From positions 1 through 64,000 of the forward strand of contig NZ_JAEKJB010000013.1 of NCBI RefSeq assembly GCF_016785095.1: 64,000 nt of DNA, given 5' to 3'. Source of the stretch: Alloalcanivorax marinus. Lineage in GTDB: Bacteria > Pseudomonadota > Gammaproteobacteria > Pseudomonadales > Alcanivoracaceae. A program made the translations under genes and the position numbers. The notes under the pieces are model-generated. The model was given only the letters and a program-made list of their open reading frames with translations, did no database searches and had not been told where the DNA came from. This document shows, one piece after another, positions 46,330-55,631 of this stretch (position 1 is the first letter of the stretch; each line of letters starts with the position of its first letter).

Positions 46330-48729
46330 ATGAAGCGTTCGATGAGGGCGGCGGGGATAATGATCGGGCTGCTGCTGCTACTGGGCGGTGGCGCCCATGC
46401 AAACATTTTGACACTGGGCGATCAGCCCTCCTATGACGCGGCGCCGGCGTTGCGCTGGCTGGACGGCGGCGAACGGCGGCTGACACCGGAGCAAGCACTG
46501 CGGCGCCTGCGCGACGGCGATGGCCAGCGCCTGTCCGACAGCTACCCCACCCTTGGCTTCCGCCAGGGCGACCAATGGCTGCTGCTGACCCTGACCAACC
46601 ACTCCGCGCTGGACCTGTGGTATCTGCGTGCCGCGCGCCCACACCTGGACCAGCTCGACCTGTATGTGTTCGATCAGAGCGGGCAGCGTCTGCACCATTG
46701 GCGCAGTGGCGACCGGGTGGCGTTCGAGCAACGCCCCCTGCCCCACTACCAACTGGTGTTTCCGCTGGTGATCCCTGAGGGCGCGCGCTGGTGGCTGCTG
46801 TTCCAGGCCCGTGGCGATAATGTGATCGATTTCCCCCTGACCCTTCGCACGCCGGATGATTTCAATCGTCTGGATGGCCGGCTCAATCTGTTCCACGGCT
46901 TTTATTTTGGCGCCGTGGCCATCCTGTGCCTGTTCAACCTGCTGATTTTTCTTTCCATCCGAGAACCCAGCTACCTTCATTATGTGCTCTACCTGGGGAC
47001 CTTCGGGCTCAATCTGTTCGCCCGGGAAGGCCTGGCGTTTCAGTGGCTCTGGCCCGGCGCGCCGGACTGGAACCACCACAGCCTGACGGTGCTCAATCTG
47101 CTTACCCTGGCTTTTTCAATGGTGTTTTCCTGTTCCTTTCTGGAATTGCGCAAGCGGGCACCGGCGCTGAACCGGGCACTCACCGGCACCGCCGTGGCGC
47201 TGATGATTCTGGCTCCGATCTCCTTGCTGAATTTTGATTTCTTTATCCAGTTTTCTTCCGCCATCGTATTGCCATGGCCGTTCATCGCCACCGGTCTGGC
47301 GATCTGGCTGGTGGGGCGCGGCTACCGCCCGGCACTGTTCTATCTGATCGCTTTCGCCTCGGTGGCGGTCACCTCGGTGATCTACATTCTCAAGACCTTC
47401 AATCTCGTGCCCGGGCACTGGCTGATCGAGAACGCCTTCCAATTGGGCATTCTGATCGAGGCGGTACTGCTGTCCTTCGCCCTGGCCCACCGCATGACCA
47501 CACTGAAAACCGAGAACGACCGCATCCAGCGTGAAGCCAACGAGGTGCTGGAACGGCGCGTGGAGGAGCGCACCCGGGAACTGAACGCGGCGCTCAGCGC
47601 CCGCGGCGAGTTCCTGGCGATGATGAGCCATGAAATCCGCACGCCACTGAACAGTATGATCGGCACCGTGGACATCCTGCGCGACACCCCACTCAATGAC
47701 GAACAGCGGCGGCATCTGCATGTGATCGAGCAGTCCGGCGCCGCGCTCACCAACCTGATCGATGATGTGCTCGACTATTCCCGTCTGGACGCTGGCAAAA
47801 TGCCCATCGATCAAACCCCCTTCGACCTGCCGGCCCTTATCCGTGATTGCACGACGCTGTTCGAGCACCGTGCCCGCCTGCAGGCCAGCGAGCTACGCCT
47901 GACGCTGTCACCGGAGCTGGGAGAGTACTGCATCGGCGATCCGGTTCGGCTACGGCAGATCCTGGTCAATCTGATCGGCAACGCGGTGCAATTCACCCAT
48001 GACGGCGCCATCGACGTGAGCGCCCGCCGCGAGGAGGCCAACCGCGATTATGTACTCTTCGAGGTACGGGACACCGGCATCGGCATCGCCCCCGGCCAGC
48101 TGGAGCACCTGTTCGATTATTTCCAGCAAGGCCGACCCGGCGCCCGCCCGCCCCAGGGCGGCAGCGGCCTGGGCCTGGCGGTATGCCGCCAGCTGGTGGA
48201 GATCATGGGCGGCGAAATCGGCGCCCAGAGCACCTTGCACAGCGGCTCGCTGTTCTGGTTCCGTCTGCCACTGCCACCCGGCGAGCCCAGCCAGGAAGAG
48301 GCCACCCCCGCCACCGTGGTCGAGGGCCCCGGCGCGCGCCTGCTGATCGTCGACGACAACCACGTCAACCTGCTGGTGGCCGAGGGGCTGTGCCGCAAGC
48401 TCGGCCACGAATGCGAAACGGCGGAAAGTGGCACCGAGGCACTGGCGACCCTGCTGGCCCGACCGGACGGCTTCGATCTGGTGCTGATGGATTGCGAAAT
48501 GCCCGACATGGACGGCTTCGAGACCACCCGGGCGATCCAGCGTCTGCAGCGGGAAGGGCGCCTGCCGGTGATTCCGGTGATCGCCCTGACCGCCCACGCG
48601 GTGCCGGAGAAAATCGCCGCCTGCCACGACTCCGGCATGGTCGGCCATATCGCGAAACCGGTGAATCTGGCGCGCCTGAACCAGGCGCTCAACGCGGCCC
48701 TGGACGGAATCGCCAACAGCCGCCGTTGA
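46330..48729 (+). CDS. 7TMR-DISM hybrid sensor histidine kinase
   Basis: A 799-residue membrane kinase. In order: a signal peptide (to about 24); a periplasmic 7TMR-DISMED2-type sensor (30-180); seven membrane helices (about 185-400); a coiled linker; HisKA with AMMSHEIRTPLN (His434); HATPase; and a C-terminal receiver with phospho-acceptor Asp721 (LMDCEMPDMDG). It lacks an Hpt domain, so a separate phosphotransfer partner is expected. DISM sensors bind small molecules, often sugars, but the ligand is unknown. It is divergent from the outer-membrane barrel gene. Confidence 0.92.
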   Translation: MKRSMRAAGIMIGLLLLLGGGAHANILTLGDQPSYDAAPALRWLDGGERRLTPEQALRRLRDGDGQRLSDSYPTLGFRQGDQWLLLTLTNHSALDLWYLRAARPHLDQLDLYVFDQSGQRLHHWRSGDRVAFEQRPLPHYQLVFPLVIPEGARWWLLFQARGDNVIDFPLTLRTPDDFNRLDGRLNLFHGFYFGAVAILCLFNLLIFLSIREPSYLHYVLYLGTFGLNLFAREGLAFQWLWPGAPDWNHHSLTVLNLLTLAFSMVFSCSFLELRKRAPALNRALTGTAVALMILAPISLLNFDFFIQFSSAIVLPWPFIATGLAIWLVGRGYRPALFYLIAFASVAVTSVIYILKTFNLVPGHWLIENAFQLGILIEAVLLSFALAHRMTTLKTENDRIQREANEVLERRVEERTRELNAALSARGEFLAMMSHEIRTPLNSMIGTVDILRDTPLNDEQRRHLHVIEQSGAALTNLIDDVLDYSRLDAGKMPIDQTPFDLPALIRDCTTLFEHRARLQASELRLTLSPELGEYCIGDPVRLRQILVNLIGNAVQFTHDGAIDVSARREEANRDYVLFEVRDTGIGIAPGQLEHLFDYFQQGRPGARPPQGGSGLGLAVCRQLVEIMGGEIGAQSTLHSGSLFWFRLPLPPGEPSQEEATPATVVEGPGARLLIVDDNHVNLLVAEGLCRKLGHECETAESGTEALATLLARPDGFDLVLMDCEMPDMDGFETTRAIQRLQREGRLPVIPVIALTAHAVPEKIAACHDSGMVGHIAKPVNLARLNQALNAALDGIANSRR

Positions 48730-48738
48730 GCCCGGCCG

Positions 48739-50079
48739 CTAATCAAGCTGGCGCAACAGCGCGTCGGTAAACCGGCTCAGATCATTGAGCGAGGCGCAGC
48801 GCCGGGCATCACGGCAGTAAGGCAGGTAGCGCGCCATGATGGCATCACCGCTGTTCCAACGCGACGGTGGCTCGGGGTTGAGCCAGAACACCTGGCGGGC
48901 GCGGCGGGCAATGTCCGCCAGGTGGCGCTCACCGGCGGGCAGGTCGTTGTTGCGTGCGTCACCCAGGATAATCACCGTGGTCTGGCGGTCGATCTCGCCC
49001 CGGCAGCACGCCTCCAGCTCCTGGAACATGGTGCCGTAGTCGGTGCCGCTGCCGGACACCCGGTCGAGAATCCGCCCCACCGCCACGTCCGGCGAATAGC
49101 GGTCGAAATCCTCGGTGACCTCATCGAAGCGCGCCGCGAAGGCGAAGCTGCGCACCCGGGGCAGCACATCGGTCATGGCGTAGAGAAATTGCAGCAAAAA
49201 GCGGGCGGCGTCGCGCACCGAGCTGGACACATCGCAGACCACCAGTACCTTGGCCTTGAGGCGGCGCCGCTCACGCCAGTGCAGTTCCACCGGCACGGCG
49301 TTATAGCGCAGGCTCGAGGCCAGGGTGCGGCGCGCATCCAGGGCGCCCCGGCGGGCTTTTTTCTGGCGGCGCTGGTGGCTGCGCGCCAGGCGCCGGGCAA
49401 GACGTCGCACCAGTTCCTGGACCTGTTGGAACTCACGCAGATCCCGGAACGGCGCCGCCCGCAGAGTGTGCTCTCGGAGCGCGCGCCCGTGGGCACGCCC
49501 ATGCAACTCGAACTGCCGCTGCACATGGGCCAGCGCTCGCTCGCGTACCCCGCCGCGCCAGTCACGAAGCTGCTCGGCGCGGTGGCGGTCGGCGTGGCGC
49601 GGGGAAGCATCCAGGCGCAGAATCTCGTCGTCCACCGCGCCCATCCCCATGCTCATCAGCAGACGCCGGGCGTAGAGCCCCTGCTGGGTGATCACCTGCA
49701 TGGCGGTGAAATCGATGCCGGCGGCGGCCTGGGCCAGGGTTTGTTCCAGTTGCGTGCCGTCCTGGGAAAGCAGCGACGCGGCGGTCGGCTCCAGGCTCTC
49801 GCCGCTCTCCCCGTCCGGGGCTGGCGCCGGCGGCGGCTCGCTCCCGGCCTCGCCGTCGCTCTCCTCGAACTGGAAAAAAGTATCGAAGCAGTGGTCGAAA
49901 TCCGGCCGCTCCGCCTCGCTCTTAACCAGGGTCAGGGCGAGGGTCTCACGGAACTGCTCGCGGGGGTGGTAACCGATCAGGGCGGCGGCGCGGAACGCTT
50001 CCTCCGCTTCCACCGGCGAAATACGGACGCCGGCGCCACGCAGGGCGCGCACGAATTCATGCAGGCGCCGGGCGGCCAT
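48739..50079 (-). CDS. VWA domain protein (CoxE-like)
   Basis: A 446-residue cytoplasmic protein of the CoxE/VWA family. The N-terminal half is helical with an acidic, Pro-rich insertion (about 75-100). The C-terminal VWA domain carries the MIDAS motif CDVSSSVRD and ends near WLNPEPP and RYLPYCRDA. It follows the MoxR ATPase gene by three bases, a common pair thought to remodel or insert cofactors into other proteins. No clear client is adjacent. Confidence 0.88.
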   Translation of the reverse strand: MAARRLHEFVRALRGAGVRISPVEAEEAFRAAALIGYHPREQFRETLALTLVKSEAERPDFDHCFDTFFQFEESDGEAGSEPPPAPAPDGESGESLEPTAASLLSQDGTQLEQTLAQAAAGIDFTAMQVITQQGLYARRLLMSMGMGAVDDEILRLDASPRHADRHRAEQLRDWRGGVRERALAHVQRQFELHGRAHGRALREHTLRAAPFRDLREFQQVQELVRRLARRLARSHQRRQKKARRGALDARRTLASSLRYNAVPVELHWRERRRLKAKVLVVCDVSSSVRDAARFLLQFLYAMTDVLPRVRSFAFAARFDEVTEDFDRYSPDVAVGRILDRVSGSGTDYGTMFQELEACCRGEIDRQTTVIILGDARNNDLPAGERHLADIARRARQVFWLNPEPPSRWNSGDAIMARYLPYCRDARRCASLNDLSRFTDALLRQLD

Positions 50080-50082
50080 GAC

Positions 50083-51015
50083 TCAGGACGCGCCGCCGTG
50101 CCGGCGGAACCAGTGCGGCAACAGATCCCGGGCCAGCTCCGCGTCCTGTTCGTTCTTCAGCACCAGGGTCAGGGTCTGCTCCACCAGCTCCGGCTCCAGG
50201 CTGTCGGCGTGCAGCAGCACCAGGGCCCGGGCCCAATCCAGGCTTTCCGATACCGCCGGCAGCTTCTTCATGTCCTGCTCGCGCAGGTGCTGGATGAAGT
50301 CCACCAGCTGCTCACGCAGCCGGGCATCCAGTTCCGGCACGCGCTCGGCCAGAATACGTCGCTCCAGGGCCGCTTCCGGGTAAGGGATATAGAGGTGCAG
50401 GCAGCGCCGCTTGAGGGCGTCGGACAGCTCCCGCTGGTCGTTGCTGGTGAGAAACACCAGCGGCTGGTGGCGGGCGCGCACCGTGCCCATCTCCGGAATC
50501 GAGATCTGGAAATCCGAAAGCAGCTCCAGCAAGAACGCCTCGAACTCCTGATCCGCCTTGTCGATCTCGTCGATCAGCAGCACCACCGGCTCGTCGGCGC
50601 GCAGGGCGCGCAGCAGCGGCCGCGGCTCCAGGAAGGTCTCGCTGTAGAAGGCGTCCCCCAGGTCACCGAGCCGGTGCATGCTCTGCTCCAGGCTCTCGGT
50701 GTCCGCCAGCACCCCACTGAGCTTGTCGCGCAACAGTTGGGTATAAAGCAGCTGCTTGCCGTACTTCCATTCATACAGCGCGCGGCTCTCATCCAGACCT
50801 TCGTAGCACTGAAGCCGGATCAGCGGCGCTTCCAGGAAGCCGGCGGCGGCCTTCGCCAACTCGGTCTTGCCGACGCCCGGCGGGCCCTCCACCAGCACCG
50901 GCTTGTGCAGCTGCGCCGCCAGATACACCGCCAGAGCGGTACGCTGGTCGCAGATGTAGCCCTGGCGGGCGAAGCTTTGCGTGACGTCGTCGACGGAATC
51001 AATCCGCGTCTTCAT
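50083..51015 (-). CDS. MoxR-family AAA+ ATPase
   Basis: A 310-residue AAA+ protein with Walker A EGPPGVGKTEL (Lys50), Walker B VVLLIDEIDK and the arginine-finger region SNDQRELSDALKRR. MoxR ATPases pair with VWA proteins as chaperones for metal enzymes. Here the VWA partner is directly downstream. CoxD of carbon monoxide dehydrogenase clusters is similar, but no cox structural gene is present. Confidence 0.9.
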   Translation of the reverse strand: MKTRIDSVDDVTQSFARQGYICDQRTALAVYLAAQLHKPVLVEGPPGVGKTELAKAAAGFLEAPLIRLQCYEGLDESRALYEWKYGKQLLYTQLLRDKLSGVLADTESLEQSMHRLGDLGDAFYSETFLEPRPLLRALRADEPVVLLIDEIDKADQEFEAFLLELLSDFQISIPEMGTVRARHQPLVFLTSNDQRELSDALKRRCLHLYIPYPEAALERRILAERVPELDARLREQLVDFIQHLREQDMKKLPAVSESLDWARALVLLHADSLEPELVEQTLTLVLKNEQDAELARDLLPHWFRRHGGAS

Positions 51016-51061
51016 GGGAACGCGCCCCCTAGTACCTGTTTGGTGGTGTTATTGTCGTGTC

Positions 51062-51412
51062 TCAGTGCAGGGTGGTGCCGTCGGCGAGCGTGGTGACCGT
51101 CTGGCCGGCCGGGGCTTCCTCGCCATCCTCGGTGACATCGAAGTGCAGCGAATGCACCTCGCCGTCGATCATATCCGGGATGCGGTCCAGGAAGTCGTCC
51201 AGGTAATCGGACTCGAAGTGCCGTTCCAGGGCGTCCAGGTCGGTCCACTGCTGCCACAGCATGATGACCCGGGGCGAATCCGCCTTCAGGTAAACCTCGT
51301 AGGACAGACAGCCTTCCTCGTCACGGGCCTGACGAGCCAGATGCTGGGCGAGCGCCACCGCGCTCTCGCGCAGATTATCGCGGACCGGAATCAAACCTTT
51401 GACAATGACCAT
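51062..51412 (-). CDS. Antibiotic biosynthesis monooxygenase (ABM) domain protein
   Basis: A 116-residue protein of the dimeric alpha/beta ABM fold. It has VIVKGLIPVRDN at the start, then CLSYEVYLKADSP, and LWQQWTDLDALERH, the family's conserved core. Such proteins are quinol or small-molecule oxygenases or detox enzymes. The ATG at 51412 begins this core; an upstream extension would enter the nitroreductase. It follows the nitroreductase closely. Confidence 0.8.
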   Translation of the reverse strand: MVIVKGLIPVRDNLRESAVALAQHLARQARDEEGCLSYEVYLKADSPRVIMLWQQWTDLDALERHFESDYLDDFLDRIPDMIDGEVHSLHFDVTEDGEEAPAGQTVTTLADGTTLH

Positions 51413-51477
51413 ACTGCTCTGGGGAACGGGGAATGAACCCGGCAGTATATCACGAAACGGCGTTCCAGTCCGCCCGC

Positions 51478-52164
51478 TCACAGGGCCGCCTTGAAGGTGA
51501 CCGAGTCCCCCAGCGGGGCACGGCCCACCCGGGTGCGGTTGGCCGCCACGCTCTCGTCCTCGTAACCGAAGCTGATCCCCAGAAGGATGGCGGTGCTGTC
51601 CGGCTCGCCGAACACATCCCGCACGTCATCGGGGTAATAGCGCATGCTGCCCTGTGCGCAGCTGCCCAGGCCGTGGGCGGTCATGGCCAGCATCAGCGAC
51701 TGGATGTACATGCCCACATCCAGGGCCACGGTGGGGCCGAAGCCACGCTCCATGCCGATGAACACCACATGGGGCGCGTCGAACAGCTCGAAATTGCGCA
51801 ACTGGGCGCGCAGGCGGCCGGGCTTGTCGTCCCGGGCGATGCCCATGTTGTTGTACAGCTCCACCGCGCAATCCACCTGTCGCTGCCGGTAGACGCCCTC
51901 GAACTTGCCGGCGTTGGGTTCGAAATCCGGCGCCGTGGGCACCCCGGCGGAAACCTTCTCGACCATGCGGCGGCGCAATTCATCCCGGGTCTCGCCGGAG
52001 GCCACGAACACCTTCCAGGGCTGAATGTTGCAATTGGAGGGCGCCAGTTGGGCCAACTCGAAGACATCGCGCAGCACTTCGTCGGGGACCGGCTTGTCCA
52101 GGAAGCCGCGCACCGAACGACGCTGTCGCATCGCCTCGGCCAGGGAAACGGATTCAGGGCTCAT
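51478..52164 (-). CDS. Nitroreductase family protein
   Basis: A 228-residue FMN flavoprotein of the nitroreductase superfamily: RRSVRGFLDKPVP at the N-terminus, the APSNCNIQPWKVFV flavin segment, and a GLGSCAQGS loop. Likely substrates are nitro compounds or quinones, with NAD(P)H. The ATG at 52164 has AAAGG six bases upstream. A perfect palindrome at 52190-52206 lies just before it. Confidence 0.88.
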   Translation of the reverse strand: MSPESVSLAEAMRQRRSVRGFLDKPVPDEVLRDVFELAQLAPSNCNIQPWKVFVASGETRDELRRRMVEKVSAGVPTAPDFEPNAGKFEGVYRQRQVDCAVELYNNMGIARDDKPGRLRAQLRNFELFDAPHVVFIGMERGFGPTVALDVGMYIQSLMLAMTAHGLGSCAQGSMRYYPDDVRDVFGEPDSTAILLGISFGYEDESVAANRTRVGRAPLGDSVTFKAAL

Positions 52165-52189
52165 GGGCATCCTTTGTTCTTTAATTAAA

Positions 52190-52206
52190 ATGGAATGGAG
52201 TTCCAT
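52190..52206. promoter_or_regulatory. Perfect 17-bp palindrome between nitroreductase and fatty acyl-CoA reductase genes
   Basis: ATGGAA, five bases, TTCCAT. It lies 26 bases before the nitroreductase ATG and 140 before the reductase ATG. The size and form fit a dimeric repressor operator such as TetR or MarR. The regulator is not in view. Confidence 0.55.
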
Positions 52207-52346
52207 CCTATCCATTCGCCGACAAAGTACAACCACGGCGGCGCGCCGGCCCTGGTCCTTTCGACGACGAGAGCGCATCATCGACGGGGACACATAGCAA
52301 CGTGGCCGCGTGCCGCCAGGGAAGTCGAAATAACAAGGGGAATTCC

Positions 52347-54353
52347 ATGAACTACTTCGTCACCGGAGCCACCGGTTTCATCGGCCGTTTTCTGGTCGCC
52401 CGCCTGCTCAAGCGCGACAACGCACGGGTTTTCGCCCTGGTGCGGCCGGGTTCGGAGTACAAGCTGGACGCCATGCGCCGCCGGCTGTGCGTGGAGGAAA
52501 ACCGGCTGGTGCCGATCAGTGGCGACCTGACCAAGAAGCTGCTCGGCGTGAGCAAGCGCGACCAGGACGACCTGGTGGGACAGATCGATCATTTCTTTCA
52601 TCTGGCCGCCATCTATGACATCAGCGCCGATGAGAACAGCCAGCGCTACATCAACATCGAAGGCACCCGGCACACCCTGAAACTGGCCGAAAAACTGGAT
52701 GCGAAGTGCTTCCATCATGTCTCCTCGGTAGCCGCCGGCGGTCTCTACGACGGCGTGTTCACCGAGGACATGTTCGAGGAGGCGGTGGGCCTGGACGACC
52801 CTTACCTGCTGACCAAGCATGAGGCGGAGGCCCTGGTGCGGCACGAAAGCCGGATCCCGTGGCGCATTTACCGACCGTCCCTGGTGGTTGGGCATTCCCA
52901 GACCGGCGAAATGGACAAGGTCGACGGCCCCTATTACTTCTTCAAGCTGATCCAGAAGCTGAAGGACTTTCTGCCCAACTGGATCCCCTTGGTTGGCCTG
53001 GAAAGCGGCCATTTCAACATCGTGCCGGTGGATTTCGTCGCCGACGCCCTGGACCACATCGCTCACCAGAAAGAAGGCAACGGCCACTGTTTCCACCTCA
53101 CCGCCGACCGCAGCTACAACTTCGGCGAGGTGATGGACATCATCGCCAGCGCCGCCCAGGCACCGCGCATGCCGGTGCGGCTGGACGGCAAGGTGTTCGA
53201 TGCCGTGCCCGGCTTCGTGCGCAAGGGGGTGAGCGCCCTGACCCCGCGCCTGCTGGTGAACCAGACCCTGGAGAACCTGGATATCCCGCCCTCGGTGATC
53301 AAGTTCCTCACCTTCCCCACCGAGTACGACAACCAGCGTGCCCGCGCCGCCCTGGAAGGCAGCGGCATCGAGGTCCCGGAACTGGAGAGCTACATCCAGC
53401 AGCTGTGGGATTTCTGGGAAAACCATCTGGACCCGGACCGCGACAGCCGCGAGGATGACTTGCAGCCGATGCCATCGCTGCCGGAGCGGGTGGAGGACAA
53501 GATCGTGCTGATCACCGGCGCCACGTCCGGTATCGGCAAGGCGTCCGCCCTGAAGCTGGCCCGCGCCGGTGCCACCGTGCTGGTGGTGGCGCGCACACCG
53601 GAGAAGCTGGAGGAGACCCTGCACGAGATCAAGCAGCTCGGTGGCACCGCCCACGCCTACCGCTGTGACGTATCCAAGCTGGAATCCGTGGACGAGCTGG
53701 TGGAGCAGGTGCTGGCCGACTATGGCCGGGTGGATATCCTGGTCAACAACGCCGGCCACTCCATCCGCCGCTCCGTGGTGCATTCATTCCATCGTTTCCA
53801 CGACTTCCAGCGCACCATGCAGCTCAACTACTTCGGCGCCCTGCGCCTGATCATGAAGCTGATGCCGGGCATGGTCGAACGCGGTTTCGGCCATGTGATC
53901 AATATTTCCAGCATCGGCGTGCTCACCAACGCGCCCCGCTTCTCCGCCTATGTGGCGTCCAAGGCGGCGCTGGACTCCTTCACCCGTTGCGCCGCCAGCG
54001 AGCTGGCCCACCAGGGCATCCACTTCACCACCATCAACATGCCGCTGGTGCGCACCCCCATGATCGCGCCCACCAAGCTTTACAATCACGTCCCCACCAT
54101 CAGCCCCAACCAGGCGGCGGACATGATCTGTGAAGCCATCGTGCGGCGCCCCAAACGGATCGCCACCAGCCTGGGCGTGCTCGGCCAGGTAATGCACTTC
54201 ATTACCCCAAAGGTGACCGAGACGATCATGAACACCGGCTACAAAATCTTCTCCGATTCCGCCGCCGCCATGGGCAAGCGCGAGACCACGCCGAAGAAGA
54301 TCAGCCGCGAACAGGCCGCCTTCTCACGGTTGTTCAAGGGGATTCACTGGTAA
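52347..54353 (+). CDS. Two-domain fatty acyl-CoA/ACP reductase (alcohol-forming), wax-ester type
   Basis: A 668-residue fusion of two short-chain dehydrogenase domains. The N-terminal domain has the nucleotide motif GATGFIG and catalytic Tyr153/Lys157 (PYLLTKHE). The C-terminal domain has GATSGIG (about 391-397) and Tyr535/Lys539 (AYVASK). The order and many blocks match the Marinobacter fatty acyl reductase that reduces acyl-CoA or acyl-ACP to the alcohol in wax-ester synthesis. The ATG at 52347 follows AAGGGGAA. It stands alone; no wax synthase is in the window. Confidence 0.9.
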   Translation: MNYFVTGATGFIGRFLVARLLKRDNARVFALVRPGSEYKLDAMRRRLCVEENRLVPISGDLTKKLLGVSKRDQDDLVGQIDHFFHLAAIYDISADENSQRYINIEGTRHTLKLAEKLDAKCFHHVSSVAAGGLYDGVFTEDMFEEAVGLDDPYLLTKHEAEALVRHESRIPWRIYRPSLVVGHSQTGEMDKVDGPYYFFKLIQKLKDFLPNWIPLVGLESGHFNIVPVDFVADALDHIAHQKEGNGHCFHLTADRSYNFGEVMDIIASAAQAPRMPVRLDGKVFDAVPGFVRKGVSALTPRLLVNQTLENLDIPPSVIKFLTFPTEYDNQRARAALEGSGIEVPELESYIQQLWDFWENHLDPDRDSREDDLQPMPSLPERVEDKIVLITGATSGIGKASALKLARAGATVLVVARTPEKLEETLHEIKQLGGTAHAYRCDVSKLESVDELVEQVLADYGRVDILVNNAGHSIRRSVVHSFHRFHDFQRTMQLNYFGALRLIMKLMPGMVERGFGHVINISSIGVLTNAPRFSAYVASKAALDSFTRCAASELAHQGIHFTTINMPLVRTPMIAPTKLYNHVPTISPNQAADMICEAIVRRPKRIATSLGVLGQVMHFITPKVTETIMNTGYKIFSDSAAAMGKRETTPKKISREQAAFSRLFKGIHW

Positions 54354-54425
54354 GCCGAGAGATCCGCCCCGCCGCGATGACCGTAAAGGGTTCATCGCGG
54401 GCCGGTGGCCCCCGAATGCCCAGAC

Positions 54426-54451
54426 AAAAAAAAGCCCCGCCAAAGCGGGGC
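54426..54451 (-). terminator. Terminator after the epoxide hydrolase gene
   Basis: On the minus strand GCCCCGC and GCGGGGC pair around TTTG, followed by eight T residues. It is 125 bases after the stop at 54577. A further dyad, CCGCGATGA/TCATCGCGG (54372-54400), lies next to it and may belong to the convergent reductase. Confidence 0.8.
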
Positions 54452-54576
54452 CGAGTGTCCGGTGTTTCCGGAAGCATACGCAGCGGGGCGTCGCCGCCCC
54501 ATGAACATAATGCCCCGACGGGCGCCGCCGTCTCTTGATCCAGGTCAGGAGCCGGTGCGTTGAGCTCGCTCCGCCG

Positions 54577-55536
54577 CTAAAGCCCCTTTTCCGCCAGAAA
54601 ATTGAGGATCTCCCGGTTCACCTCCACCGCCTGCTCCATCTGAATCCAGTGGCCACACTGATCCAGCATCACGGTACTCAGGTCAGGCACGTAATCCGGC
54701 ATGCGGGCCAGGGCCTTCTGGCTGAACAGCACCACCGGATCCTGCATGCCGCCCAGGAACAAAGCGGGCGCGGTCAGCGTCCAGTTATCGTCGTCGCGGC
54801 TTTCCTCCCAGGACGCGTCCATGGCCCGATACCAGTTGAGCGCCCCGGTGAAGCCGGTTTTGCGGAACCGCGCCACGTAATAGGCCAGATCCTCGTCGCG
54901 CATCCAGCGCGGCGGTGTCCGGGGCGGTTTCATGGCCGCCAGTACCCGGGTATCGTCCGGGGCCACCCGGAAGTCCTCGATGCCGTCGGCGGAAAGGCTG
55001 TGGAACAGCCGGCGCAGGCTGTCCTCCACATCCGCCTCCAATTCCTGTTCCGGCACCTCGGCCTGCTGGAAATACAGCATGTAGAAAAAGTGATCGCCGA
55101 ACATCTCACGCATGGCGTGGGTCGGCGGCCGTGGCGCCGGGCCGCCGTAGGGCACGGACAGGCCGACCAGGGCGGCGACCCGATCCGGGCGCTGGCGCGC
55201 CACCTGCCAGGCCAGGGCACAGCCCCAGTCATGACCGACCAGGATGGCACGATCCGCGCCCAGGGCATCCATCAGGGCGATGACGTCCTCCACCAGCAAG
55301 GATTGGCGATAGGCATCCACCTCGGTGGGGCCGCCGGTTTCGCCATAACCACGCAAATCCGGGGCCACCGCGTGGTAGCCGGACTGCGCCAGCGCCGGCA
55401 ACTGATAGCGCCAGGAAGCCCAGCACTCCGGAAAGCCGTGCAGGCAAAGCACCAGGGGAGCCCCCGGTTCACCCGCTTCGGCGATAAAAAAGTCCATTCC
55501 ATTGGCGTGCAGACGCCGTTCACGAATAAAAGCCAT
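54577..55536 (-). CDS. Alpha/beta hydrolase, epoxide hydrolase family
   Basis: A 319-residue alpha/beta hydrolase with the oxyanion motif HGFPECW, the nucleophile Asp103 in VGHDWG (Asp, not Ser, so epoxide-hydrolase type), and a late catalytic His in DQCGHWIQ. A role in opening fatty epoxides or xenobiotics is likely, since two ring-opening tyrosines are usual in the cap. The ATG at 55536 starts the fold. It is convergent with the reductase and divergent from the adenylate cyclase. Confidence 0.88.
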   Translation of the reverse strand: MAFIRERRLHANGMDFFIAEAGEPGAPLVLCLHGFPECWASWRYQLPALAQSGYHAVAPDLRGYGETGGPTEVDAYRQSLLVEDVIALMDALGADRAILVGHDWGCALAWQVARQRPDRVAALVGLSVPYGGPAPRPPTHAMREMFGDHFFYMLYFQQAEVPEQELEADVEDSLRRLFHSLSADGIEDFRVAPDDTRVLAAMKPPRTPPRWMRDEDLAYYVARFRKTGFTGALNWYRAMDASWEESRDDDNWTLTAPALFLGGMQDPVVLFSQKALARMPDYVPDLSTVMLDQCGHWIQMEQAVEVNREILNFLAEKGL

Positions 55537-55631
55537 GCTCTCGTCGACCTTATGGTGGTTTCCCTGGGGCCAGTCTGGCAATGTGACACTGCCCACGCAC
55601 CCTGACAAGAGAAGCCGCTACGGTAGCCACG

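Noticed and set aside
54372..54400. Dyad CCGCGATGA/TCATCGCGG as another REP copy
   Set aside because: It lacks the GCTGAAGC centre and the GCTCC end. It is more likely part of the transcription end of the fatty acyl reductase gene.
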